Below, one piece after another: positions 6,174 to 13,942 of a stretch of DNA of 21,459 nucleotides; position 1 is the first letter of the stretch, and each line of letters starts with the position of its first letter. The notes below the pieces were generated by a model, which was not told the origin of the DNA, made no database searches, and worked only from the letters and a program-made list of their open reading frames with translations. The stretch spans positions 1-21,459 of the forward strand of contig VYEH01000299.1 of NCBI GenBank assembly GCA_009843005.1. Reading direction: 5' to 3'. Source of the stretch: Pseudomonadota bacterium. Lineage in GTDB: Bacteria; Pseudomonadota; Gammaproteobacteria; Steroidobacterales; Rariloculaceae. Position numbers and translations under genes: made by a program.

Positions 6174-8726
6174 TCAGACGTCTTCCTCCAGCGCCCTGCG
6201 GATAATGTAGAGCATGTTCTGCGTATGCGCCCGCGTCTCCACGTTGCCGCTGCGCTTGCCGCCCAGCATCCGCTCGATCTCCCGTAACTGGTAAAGCGCC
6301 ATGGACTGTGACGGATAGTCGTGGTCATTATCCGTGACGACCTCCGTCAGGCGCGACACGTATTCCATCTGCAGATTCTGCCGGAACGTGTTCACGTTAC
6401 CGCGCCGGTCCGCATCGAAGATCGCGGAGGTCAGGTCTTCCATCATGTCCGCCAGTGCGTACTCGTTGCCGTAGAGGCGGGAGTCGGTGATGCGCGTCAT
6501 GACCGTGGGATGGAGCAGGTGGGCCAGCACGCCGCGCTGCACGGAAAGAAGCCATTGATGGATCTTGGGATCCTCCGTCTCGCCCCAGAAGTTCCACAGT
6601 CTGCGCTGGGCCTGCAGATAACTGTAGAGTTCTTCGGAGCCTTCCAGCGCATCCGGCGCGAACAGGTGCTGCGCAACCCCGTCCATCGCCCGCTGCTGCG
6701 TTTCGAGGCTCACCGGCACGAACGGCACGTCGGCGCCGGGCTGGCCGGACACGGAACGATTCACGTAGATGCCGCCTATCTGATGGGCCAGCACGCTGAT
6801 GGAGCGTGAGAACTGCGACAGCAGGATGACGTAGGCGTCACGAAGCCGATGCCAGGACTCGCCTTCCCCGGCATTCTTCTCCCGGGCCGTAAGGACCAGT
6901 TCCCCGATCAGATCAAGGCGATCTTCGGCGTAGCCGACCGGATCGCTGGTCATGTCGTACCAGTGCACGCGGGGATCCATGGCCCACCCGGGGGCGCGCA
7001 TGACATGATCGTCGGTGCCGAACAGCAGCTGCGGTTCTGTCGATCGGGAGGCGATTTCGCGCAGACGTTCCCGTTCCGCCTCGGGATCGTCCAACGCCGG
7101 CGAGTAACTGTATTCCACGATCCAGTCGTCATAGGGTCCGGGCTGGGTGCCGAAGTAAGCCGTCTGTTCTCGTCCACCGGTGGCGATATGGATGTCCGCG
7201 TAGTCCATCACCGATGCCTGCAGACTGCGCTCCGCGACCACGTCCGGGTCGTAGATTTCGTCCATCGTCAGCATGTTGGATGCGGCGAAGTTGTGGGCAA
7301 AGCCCAGCGTGTGGCCCACCTCGTGCAACGTCAGGTCCACCAGGAATTCGTGGATCAACTGTTCCTCCGCCGCCGAGCCCATCTGCAGGGCGTTCACGGC
7401 CAGGCGCCCAAACACCTGGCTCAGGTGCAGCTCGTGACCGTAGGAACAGTAACCGGGCTCGAAGTGCTCCGGTACCTGCGAGAAATCCAGGTTGTCCAGG
7501 ATGCGCTGATAGTGCACCCGCCGCGTCACCCCCGCGTATTCGAGCATGATGTCGGCGCCGATGATCTGGCCGGTGCGCGGATTGGTGAACGACGGCCCGT
7601 AACCGGAGAACGGCGGGTTGGGCGAGGACGTCCAGCGAAGCACGTTGTAGCGGATGTCGCCGGCATCCCAGTCCGCATCGTCGGGCTGCACGCGTACCTG
7701 CAGGGCATTGCGAAAACCGATTTTCTCGAAGGACTGGTTCCAGGCAAGTACGCCCTCGGCGATCGAATCCCGAAATTCCATCGGAGTCGTATTTTCGATC
7801 CACCACACGATGGGCTCCACCGGCTCTGACAGCTCCGCGGAGGGATCCTGCTTGACCAGGTGCCAGCGCTGCACCAGGTCCCGGTAGGGCGTGACGGAAT
7901 CGTCGGTGAGGTCGGTGACCTGTTCGGCGAAATAGCCCATGCGGTGGTCGGTCAGGCGCGGCCGGTAGCCGTTTTCCGGCATTGCGATCAATGAGTGCTG
8001 TAGGTAGATGCTCACGTATCGGCTGTCGGTGACTTCCTCATCGCCGGCGACTGCTGGAGCCGAATCCTCATACACGTACTCCACATGTATGTCCGTGTTC
8101 AGCGGATAGTTGCGGATCGCGGTGATCTTGCTCTTTTCGTCACTCAGACTGCCGAGCTCGAACCGGTCCCGCTCGTCGCGGTCGGGATTCGGGGAGGGCT
8201 TGACCTGCGACAGGGTTTCGCTGGCGAACAGCTCGTCCACGGCGATGAGCATGGCGCCGGTGTCCTCATCTTCCGCCAGAATCGGTTGCGAGGCCAGGAG
8301 CCCGGAACTGATGTTGGCGTCGGCCGCCCGGCTCAGCGGGCTGGCGGGGTCGAAATAGAAGGCGGCGTTCTCGGCGCGAATCTCGATGCGGTCGAAGTGG
8401 CGCCCGACGGAAAACACCCGGTTCTCCCGGTAGTTGCCCCGGAAGGTGCCGCCCTCTACAACACCGTCGGTGCTGACGGAGACGTAGATGTACTCCCTGT
8501 CCAGGTGCTCCGGCATGATCGCCATGTGCGTCTCGCCGGTGTCGCGGTCCCGGTACAGCGTGAACAGGCCATCGAAGCGGTCGCTGTTTTCGGTAAGATC
8601 GGCAATGGTCTCGCGATCTTCTTCTTCGTCCTCGCCGGCCTCTTCGGCCTCCTGGGCGAGCGCCGGCATTGCCAGCGTCAGCGGAACCAGCCATAGCACG
8701 AATCGAAATCGAAACGGGTGTGTCAT
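6174..8726 (-). CDS. Exported metzincin-like zinc metalloprotease (DUF5117/DUF4953 type)
   Basis: An 850-residue protein. The start at 8726 is fixed by GGAGGA seven bases upstream and a good signal peptide (MTHPFRFRFV then hydrophobic, cleavage PALA|Q at 24-25); a frame continuing to 8786 has no such support. After an acidic linker (26-39) comes an N-terminal beta-rich region typical of DUF5117 (DRFDGLFTLYRD near 49). The catalytic zinc site is HEVGHTLGFAH at 468-478: His468, His472 and His478 as ligands and Glu469 as base. SVMDY at 505-509 has the form of a metzincin Met-turn. Large exported proteases of this type are common in Bacteroidetes and Proteobacteria but poorly characterised. It likely degrades or processes proteins in the periplasm or outside the cell. 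It is convergent with the DUF6644 pair and divergent from the TerC gene, so it is probably its own transcription unit. Confidence 0.92.
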   Translation of the reverse strand: MTHPFRFRFVLWLVPLTLAMPALAQEAEEAGEDEEEDRETIADLTENSDRFDGLFTLYRDRDTGETHMAIMPEHLDREYIYVSVSTDGVVEGGTFRGNYRENRVFSVGRHFDRIEIRAENAAFYFDPASPLSRAADANISSGLLASQPILAEDEDTGAMLIAVDELFASETLSQVKPSPNPDRDERDRFELGSLSDEKSKITAIRNYPLNTDIHVEYVYEDSAPAVAGDEEVTDSRYVSIYLQHSLIAMPENGYRPRLTDHRMGYFAEQVTDLTDDSVTPYRDLVQRWHLVKQDPSAELSEPVEPIVWWIENTTPMEFRDSIAEGVLAWNQSFEKIGFRNALQVRVQPDDADWDAGDIRYNVLRWTSSPNPPFSGYGPSFTNPRTGQIIGADIMLEYAGVTRRVHYQRILDNLDFSQVPEHFEPGYCSYGHELHLSQVFGRLAVNALQMGSAAEEQLIHEFLVDLTLHEVGHTLGFAHNFAASNMLTMDEIYDPDVVAERSLQASVMDYADIHIATGGREQTAYFGTQPGPYDDWIVEYSYSPALDDPEAERERLREIASRSTEPQLLFGTDDHVMRAPGWAMDPRVHWYDMTSDPVGYAEDRLDLIGELVLTAREKNAGEGESWHRLRDAYVILLSQFSRSISVLAHQIGGIYVNRSVSGQPGADVPFVPVSLETQQRAMDGVAQHLFAPDALEGSEELYSYLQAQRRLWNFWGETEDPKIHQWLLSVQRGVLAHLLHPTVMTRITDSRLYGNEYALADMMEDLTSAIFDADRRGNVNTFRQNLQMEYVSRLTEVVTDNDHDYPSQSMALYQLREIERMLGGKRSGNVETRAHTQNMLYIIRRALEEDV

Positions 8727-8796
8727 GTCATTGTCCTCCGGAAGCGGAAGGGAAGCATAGAAAATTCCGCCGTACCGGGCCAGCATCCCCTGTTGC

Positions 8797-8808
8797 AGGA
8801 TGAATCCT
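8797..8808. promoter_or_regulatory. Short dyad between the metalloprotease and TerC genes
   Basis: AGGAT-GA-ATCCT is a perfect 12-base inverted repeat in the 139-base divergent region that must hold promoters for both the metalloprotease (start 8726) and the TerC-family gene (start 8866). A wider TTGCA (8793-8797) / TGCAA (8821-8825) pair partly encloses it. A regulator site is possible; no family is recognised. Confidence 0.22.
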
Positions 8809-8865
8809 CAAGCGAATGAGTGCAAACTAGCGCCGCTGTCACGGCAAGCCCATTGCGAGAACTGA

Positions 8866-9507
8866 ATGGACCTGATCTCCCTGGCGGGACTCTCCGCACT
8901 CGTGCAGGTAATCCTGGTGGACCTGGTGCTCGCCGGGGACAACGCCATCGTCATCGGTATGGCCGTCGTCGGGCTGCCCGCTCATCAGCGCGGTCGCGTG
9001 CTGATGCTGGGTATCGCCGCGGCGACCGTGCTGCGGGTAGTGTTCGCGTTGTTGACAGTCCAGTTGCTGCAGATCATAGGACTCCTGCTTGCCGGCGGAA
9101 TTCTGCTGCTCTGGGTGAGCTGGAAGCTGTGGCGCGAGCTGCGGGCGCAGTCTCAGCAACAGCACGCGGCCCGAAACATCCGCGCGATGGCCGGCGGCGC
9201 AGCTGACGAAGCGGAACAGGCGCCGACCAAGTCCTTGCGCGCCGCGGTCACCCAGATCATCGTCGCCGACGTATCCATGTCGCTGGACAATGTGCTGGCG
9301 GTGGCGGGGATCGCCCGGGACCACCTCTGGGTACTGATATTCGGCCTGGCCCTTTCCATCGCCTTCATGGGGTTGGCGGCGGCGCTCATCGCCCGCGTCC
9401 TCGCCCGGAATCACTGGATCGGGTACCTTGGACTCGCGGTGATAGTCTACGTATCGTTCAGCATGATTTACGAAGGCGCGATCCAGATCATGGGCGCCAT
9501 GAGTTAG
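8866..9507 (+). CDS. TerC-family integral membrane protein
   Basis: A 213-residue TerC/YjbE-type membrane protein. The family's two acidic helix motifs are present: VDLVLAGDNA (18-27, Asp19, Asp25, Asn26) and VADVSMSLDN (133-142, Asp135, Asp141, Asn142), which in TerC relatives are thought to line a metal-ion path. About six or seven hydrophobic helices flank a hydrophilic loop at about 92-125. Characterised relatives are linked to manganese export or to metal loading of exported proteins, and to tellurite resistance in the founding member. The stop at 9507 is two bases before the adaptor start, so it probably heads the operon with the exporter genes. The ribosome-binding site is weak. Metal specificity cannot be read from sequence. 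Confidence 0.93.
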   Translation: MDLISLAGLSALVQVILVDLVLAGDNAIVIGMAVVGLPAHQRGRVLMLGIAAATVLRVVFALLTVQLLQIIGLLLAGGILLLWVSWKLWRELRAQSQQQHAARNIRAMAGGAADEAEQAPTKSLRAAVTQIIVADVSMSLDNVLAVAGIARDHLWVLIFGLALSIAFMGLAAALIARVLARNHWIGYLGLAVIVYVSFSMIYEGAIQIMGAMS

Positions 9508-9509
9508 CG

Positions 9510-10706
9510 ATGAGCGAAGCCGGCACAGACAGGCGTCCCGATCTCTCGGCGTTGCGGATGAGCGAGGAGGATTATTCTCCCCGCCGCGCCCGGTGGTGGT
9601 TCTGGCTCGTGGGAGGCGCCATCATCGCCGGCGGCGTGTACTTCGCGTACCGGCTGCCCGTTCCCTGGTTGTTGCCCGAGGTGGAAACGACCCGGGTTCA
9701 GGTGCTCACCCCGACCCAGGCGTCCACGGTATTGACCGCGACCGGCTATACCTACGCCCGCGCCCGCGCGGCCGTCGGCGCCAAGATCATCGGCCGCGTG
9801 GTCGAGCTGCCGGTGGACGAGGGCGACACCATCGCCGCCGGGGACATCATCGCGGTGCTGGACAGCGAGGATCTGCAGGCCTCCGTCCGCCTGGCCGAAG
9901 CCTCGCTCAACGAAGCCCGCGCCCGCCTCGCCGACGCCGAACGCGAGTTCGCGCGCCAGGCCGATCTCGTGCAAGACCGACTGACGTCGCAGGCGCTCTA
10001 CGATGCCGCGCTCACGCAGCGCGAAGTGGCGCTTGCCCAGGTGGGCACGGCCGAAGCGCGCCTCAACTCGGCACAAGCCACGCTGGACTACACCGTGGTG
10101 CGGGCGCCCATCGACGGCGTGGTCATCGAGCGAAACATCGAAATGGGAGAGATGGTGGCCCCGGGCGGCTTCACTTCCCAACAGTCCACGGGCTCCATCG
10201 TGCGCATCGCCGACCCTGCGTCGCTCGAAGTGGAAGCGGATATCAACGAGAGCTACATCGCCCGGCTGCAATTAGGGCAGCGGGCCAGCATTCGCGTGGA
10301 TGCGGTACCGGGTTTCGAATACAGCGGCCGCCTTCGCCAGATCGTGCCCACCGCCGACCGGCAGCGCGCCGTGGTCCAGGTCAAGGTCAGCATCGACAAC
10401 ATCGACGAACGGCTGGTACCGGACATGAGTTGCACCGTGACATTTCTTGAGGAAGGCATCGACGAAACGGAACTCATACAACCGCCCAAGCTGCTGGTCC
10501 CCGAGCAGGCGATTCAGTACGCAGGCGGCGCGGCGTTTCTGTTCCAGGTCGGAGACGGCCAGCTGCGCCGGGTGCGGGTGGCGCTCGGCGAGGCATCCGA
10601 CGGCCGCGTGGAGGTGCTTGAGGGGGTGCAAGGCGGCGAGACCATAGTCAGCCGGGATGTGTCGTCACTGGAGGATGGGCAGCGCGTGCGGATTGAGGGC
10701 TCCTGA
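9510..10706 (+). CDS. Membrane-fusion periplasmic adaptor (HlyD/MacA type)
   Basis: A 398-residue adaptor. A cytosolic basic N-terminus (SPRRARWW) leads to one membrane anchor at about 28-48; it is not a lipoprotein. The two halves of a lipoyl/barrel-sandwich domain are recognisable (GRVVELPVDEGDTIAAGDIIAVLD, about 94-117, and VVRAPIDGVVIERNIEMGEMV, about 197-217). They enclose an Ala/Arg/Glu-rich coiled-coil hairpin at about 120-190. Beta-barrel and membrane-proximal domains follow (PASLEVEADINESYIARLQLGQ from about 233; VPEQAIQY near 330). Such adaptors link an inner-membrane pump to an outer-membrane exit duct. The ABC genes follow directly, so a MacAB-like tripartite exporter is the best reading. 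No TolC-type gene is present in the window. Confidence 0.93.
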   Translation: MSEAGTDRRPDLSALRMSEEDYSPRRARWWFWLVGGAIIAGGVYFAYRLPVPWLLPEVETTRVQVLTPTQASTVLTATGYTYARARAAVGAKIIGRVVELPVDEGDTIAAGDIIAVLDSEDLQASVRLAEASLNEARARLADAEREFARQADLVQDRLTSQALYDAALTQREVALAQVGTAEARLNSAQATLDYTVVRAPIDGVVIERNIEMGEMVAPGGFTSQQSTGSIVRIADPASLEVEADINESYIARLQLGQRASIRVDAVPGFEYSGRLRQIVPTADRQRAVVQVKVSIDNIDERLVPDMSCTVTFLEEGIDETELIQPPKLLVPEQAIQYAGGAAFLFQVGDGQLRRVRVALGEASDGRVEVLEGVQGGETIVSRDVSSLEDGQRVRIEGS

Positions 10707-10805
10707 CCGGTATGGCCTGGGCAATTATTCTCGGGGCTGGTATGGCGCAACCCGGTGGCACAGACTTGATACGACGCAGGATAGCGACGAAGAGGAGCGC
10801 CGCGC

Positions 10806-11498
10806 ATGACTGTTAAGCTGGTCGAGATCTCCGACGTCACCAAGAACTACCGGCGCGACGAATTCAGCATCAAGGTTCTGGCCGGAGTTTCCATGGACGT
10901 CACCGAAGGCGAGTTCGTCGCCTTGATGGGGCCGTCGGGATCGGGCAAGAGCACGCTGCTGAATCTGCTCGCCGGAATCGATCGGCCCACGTCCGGGCAG
11001 ATCCGCGTTGCCGGGCAGGAACTCGGCGCGCTCAACGACAGTCAGCTCGCCGGCTGGCGCCACCGGAACGTGGGTTTCGTGTTTCAGTTCTACCACCTGA
11101 TTCCCGTGCTCACGGCGTTCGAAAACCTGGAGCTGCCGCTTACGTTGACCAAACTTTCCCGCGCCCAACGCCGCAAGAAGGTCGATCTGGCGCTGGAGGT
11201 CGTCGGGCTGGCCGACCGCAAGGACCACTATCCGCGTCAGCTCTCGGGAGGCCAGGAGCAGCGCGTGGCCATCGCCCGCGCCATCGTCACCGATCCCCGC
11301 CTGGTGCTCGCCGACGAGCCCACCGGCGACCTCGATGCGGCCAGCGCCCAGGAAATTCTCGACCTGCTTGCGCAACTCAACGAGGAATTCGGCAAGACCA
11401 TCGTGATGGTCACCCACGACCCCAGGGCCGCCGAACGCGCCGGGCGCGAATTGCACCTGGACAAGGGTCGCCTGAACTCGGCCGCTGATGCGGCGTGA
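10806..11498 (+). CDS. ABC transporter ATP-binding protein (MacB/LolD type)
   Basis: A 230-residue stand-alone ATPase with all expected elements: Walker A GPSGSGKST (42-50), Q-loop Gln94, signature LSGGQ (146-150, continuing EQRVAIARA), Walker B LVLADE (166-171), the PTGDLD D-loop and the H-loop His204 in VTHDP. The sequence is closest in style to the LolD/MacB branch, which works with FtsX-like permeases by a mechanotransmission mechanism. It starts 100 bases after the adaptor gene; GAGGAG eight bases before its ATG is the strongest ribosome-binding site in this operon. The 100-base spacer shows no terminator. Two permease genes follow, so it probably powers a heterodimeric membrane pair. 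Confidence 0.96.
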   Translation: MTVKLVEISDVTKNYRRDEFSIKVLAGVSMDVTEGEFVALMGPSGSGKSTLLNLLAGIDRPTSGQIRVAGQELGALNDSQLAGWRHRNVGFVFQFYHLIPVLTAFENLELPLTLTKLSRAQRRKKVDLALEVVGLADRKDHYPRQLSGGQEQRVAIARAIVTDPRLVLADEPTGDLDAASAQEILDLLAQLNEEFGKTIVMVTHDPRAAERAGRELHLDKGRLNSAADAA

Positions 11499-11521
11499 CA
11501 AGATTGTTGGAACACTAGCCG

Positions 11522-12670
11522 ATGTTCAAGCTGATCCGCAGAAACCTGCTTCGCAACAAGCGCCGCACGATCCTCACCGTACTGAGCATCGCGATCGCAC
11601 TGATCCTGCTTTCCTTCCTCGATCTGCTGCTGGCCGCAATGTCGGGGGTCAACTCCGCCAACGCGAACCGCCTCGTGGTCCGTCACGCCATTTCCCTGAC
11701 CTTCTCAATGCCCGCAGCCTACGAGCAGCGGCTGGCCGCACTGGAGCATGTCGAGGGCATCACCATAATGAACTGGTTCCAGGGACGCTATATCGATGAC
11801 CGGCCGGAAAACTTCTTTCCCCGCTTCGGCACCGATCCCGACACGTTTCCGGATGTCTTTCCCGAGCTTGCGCTCAGCCCCGGGGAAATCGATGCATGGC
11901 GGGCCGAACGCACGGCGTTCATCGCCGGACGGGCGCTGGCGGAAGAAAAGGGTTGGGATATCGGCGACGTCATCACCATCGAAGGGGACATCTACCCGGT
12001 GGATGTCGAACTGACGCTGCGGGGCATCTTTACCCATACCACCGACGAAGCCGCGGAGCGCGTCCTGTATTTCGACTGGCAGTACGTGGAGGAAGCGTTG
12101 GGCAACCCGGGACAAATCAACTCCTTCTACGTGCTGCTCGATTCTCCGGACAACATGAACGAGACCATCGCCAAGGCGGAGGCCATGTTCGAGAATTCGC
12201 CGGACCAGGTGCGGGCGGAAACCGAAGCTGCCTTTTTCCTCTCGTTCATCGAGATGATGGGGAATGTCCAGTTCCTGTTTTCCGCCATCGGGCTGGCCGT
12301 GATCGCCTCGATCTTCTTCATCACGGTCAACACCATGGCCATGGCTTCCCGGGAGCGGACCACCGAGGTCGCCGTACTCAGAACGCTGGGCTTCACCCGC
12401 TCGAGGGTACTCGCCATCGTGCTGTTCGAGTCCCTGGCCGTCGGCGTTCTGGGCGCGGCCATCGGGCTAGCCGTCATGCCGGTGGTGACCGGCGCGATTT
12501 CCTCCGTTTTGGCGACCCAGGGCATCACCTTTTCGGAGCTGCGGCTGGGCGAAAGAACGTCGGCGCTGGTGATGGGCATCGGTGTGTTTCTGGGCCTGGC
12601 GGCCGGGCTGGTCCCCGCGCTGCAGGCGATGAACATGAAGATCGTCGACGGCCTCAGGCGGGTGGCCTGA
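11522..12670 (+). CDS. ABC transporter permease, FtsX/MacB type (first)
   Basis: A 382-residue permease with the typical FtsX/MacB topology. One helix follows a basic start (MFKLIRRNLLRNKRRT, helix about 18-40), then a periplasmic domain of roughly 210 residues, then three helices near 255-280, 305-330 and 350-370. The segment RERTTEVAVLRTLGFTRSRVL before the second C-terminal helix pair is the conserved coupling region of the family. It has no fused ATPase, unlike canonical MacB. The gene begins 23 bases after the ATPase and its TGA overlaps the ATG of the second permease by one base, which implies translational coupling. It should form a heterodimer with the next protein, as LolC and LolE do. 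Confidence 0.94.
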   Translation: MFKLIRRNLLRNKRRTILTVLSIAIALILLSFLDLLLAAMSGVNSANANRLVVRHAISLTFSMPAAYEQRLAALEHVEGITIMNWFQGRYIDDRPENFFPRFGTDPDTFPDVFPELALSPGEIDAWRAERTAFIAGRALAEEKGWDIGDVITIEGDIYPVDVELTLRGIFTHTTDEAAERVLYFDWQYVEEALGNPGQINSFYVLLDSPDNMNETIAKAEAMFENSPDQVRAETEAAFFLSFIEMMGNVQFLFSAIGLAVIASIFFITVNTMAMASRERTTEVAVLRTLGFTRSRVLAIVLFESLAVGVLGAAIGLAVMPVVTGAISSVLATQGITFSELRLGERTSALVMGIGVFLGLAAGLVPALQAMNMKIVDGLRRVA

Positions 12671-13833
12671 TGATCCCGGTCAAGTACAACGTCCGGAGCC
12701 TGTTCGTGCGCAAGGCGAATACGCTCATGACCGTCGTTTCCATCGCTTTCGTGGTGCTGGTCTACGTGGGCGTGCTGGCGCTTGGCGCCGGACTGCGGGT
12801 GGCGTTCACCGCCAGTGGCGACAGCTCCACTGTCATCGTGCTGCGCGACGGCTCGAATTCGGAAATGGAGAGCTACTTCCCGACGGAAACCCACCGTATC
12901 CTCGCCTCGATGCCCGGCGTCGCGCGCGACGCCGACGGCGAACCGCTGGTTTCCGGTGAGACCATGACGCTGCAGATCCTCGAGCGCCTGGACGGGAGCG
13001 AAACCAATGCGGTCCTGCGCGGAGTGGAAGACGGCGCGTTTGCCCTTCGCCCCTATATCCAGATCACGGAGGGCCGGAGATTCGTGCCCGGGCAAACCGA
13101 AATCATCGTCGGCGACCAGCTCGAAGGAGAGGTGGGGGACCTGGAACTCGGCAGCACGATCAACCTCGGGCGGTTCACCTTCACCGTGGTAGGCATCTTC
13201 GATTCCGGCGGCTCCAGTTACGGATCGGAAATCTGGGGTAACGTGCAGGAATTCGGCGATTCGTTCCGGCGCCAGAACTACTACTCCTCCACGCGACTGA
13301 AGGCGGACTCGCCGGCACAGGCCGAGACCCTGATCGAAGAGATCGAAAGTTCCCAGCAGATCGACGTGAACGCGCGGGACGAGCCAAGCTATTTCGAAGC
13401 CCAGAGCGTCGCATCCAGCGGGATATTCCTGATGTTGGGCAACCTGATCGCCATTATGATGGGATTCGGGGCCTGCTTCGCGGCGGCGAATACCATGTAC
13501 GCGCAGGTCGCCGCGCGCAGCAAGGAAATTGCGACCTTGCGCGTGCTGGGCTTCAGGCGGCGCACCATCCTGAGCGTATTCGTGCTGGAGGCCGCGGTGC
13601 TCGGACTGGCGGCGGGCGCTCTCGGCGCGCTGCTCGCGCTGCCGCTGAACGGCCTGTCGGCAGGCACAACCAATTTCATGACGTTCAGCGAGGTGCGTTT
13701 CATGCTTCGGACCACGCCCGATGTGCTCGGGGCGGGAGTGCTCGTCGCCACGCTGACGGCCGTGGTCGGCGGATTCTTCCCCGCACTGTCGGCATCCCGG
13801 GCGCCGATCGCGACGTTGTTGAGGGAGGGTTGA
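12670..13833 (+). CDS. ABC transporter permease, FtsX/MacB type (second)
   Basis: A 387-residue partner of the preceding permease. The ATG at 12670 overlaps the previous stop (TGATG); the same frame is open further upstream but only as a shadow of the first permease gene, so this start is chosen. Topology is the same: a helix at about 19-41, a periplasmic domain with a MacB-like core (EGRRFVPGQTEIIVGDQL, about 134-151), and three C-terminal helices from about 255 onwards. The coupling motif AARSKEIATLRVLGFRRRTIL matches that of the first copy, and the protein ends in the usual APIATLLREG. With the ATPase and adaptor it forms a four-gene exporter. The substrate is unknown; lipids, peptides or antibiotics are typical for relatives. 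Confidence 0.94.
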   Translation: MIPVKYNVRSLFVRKANTLMTVVSIAFVVLVYVGVLALGAGLRVAFTASGDSSTVIVLRDGSNSEMESYFPTETHRILASMPGVARDADGEPLVSGETMTLQILERLDGSETNAVLRGVEDGAFALRPYIQITEGRRFVPGQTEIIVGDQLEGEVGDLELGSTINLGRFTFTVVGIFDSGGSSYGSEIWGNVQEFGDSFRRQNYYSSTRLKADSPAQAETLIEEIESSQQIDVNARDEPSYFEAQSVASSGIFLMLGNLIAIMMGFGACFAAANTMYAQVAARSKEIATLRVLGFRRRTILSVFVLEAAVLGLAAGALGALLALPLNGLSAGTTNFMTFSEVRFMLRTTPDVLGAGVLVATLTAVVGGFFPALSASRAPIATLLREG

Positions 13834-13886
13834 TCAACCGTCCACGCGAGCCTTTGCCGCAGCAGCGTTCCCGTGCCGCGGCCCGC

Positions 13887-13905
13887 ACGAGTGGAGTACA
13901 CTCGT
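13887..13905. promoter_or_regulatory. Seven-base dyad upstream of the second TonB receptor
   Basis: ACGAGTG (13887-13893) and CACTCGT (13899-13905) are a perfect inverted repeat with a five-base centre. They lie 37 bases before the receptor ATG and 53 bases after the ABC operon ends. The right arm includes TACACT, a fair -10 match, so the site could be an operator over a promoter or a small hairpin in the leader. No T-run follows, so it is not a classic terminator. Confidence 0.35.
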
Positions 13906-13942
13906 AGCCAGCGAATCACAACAAGGCGTCAGGGGGAATCCG

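Noticed and set aside
6849..7829. A 326-residue open frame on the plus strand
   Set aside because: It is antisense to the metalloprotease, covering its HEVGH site. Its composition is that of a shadow frame and it has no ribosome-binding site.
11896..12669. A 258-residue N-terminal extension of the second permease
   Set aside because: This part overlaps the first permease in another frame and is rich in Arg, Gly and His with no domain. The coupled ATG at 12670 gives a normal permease.
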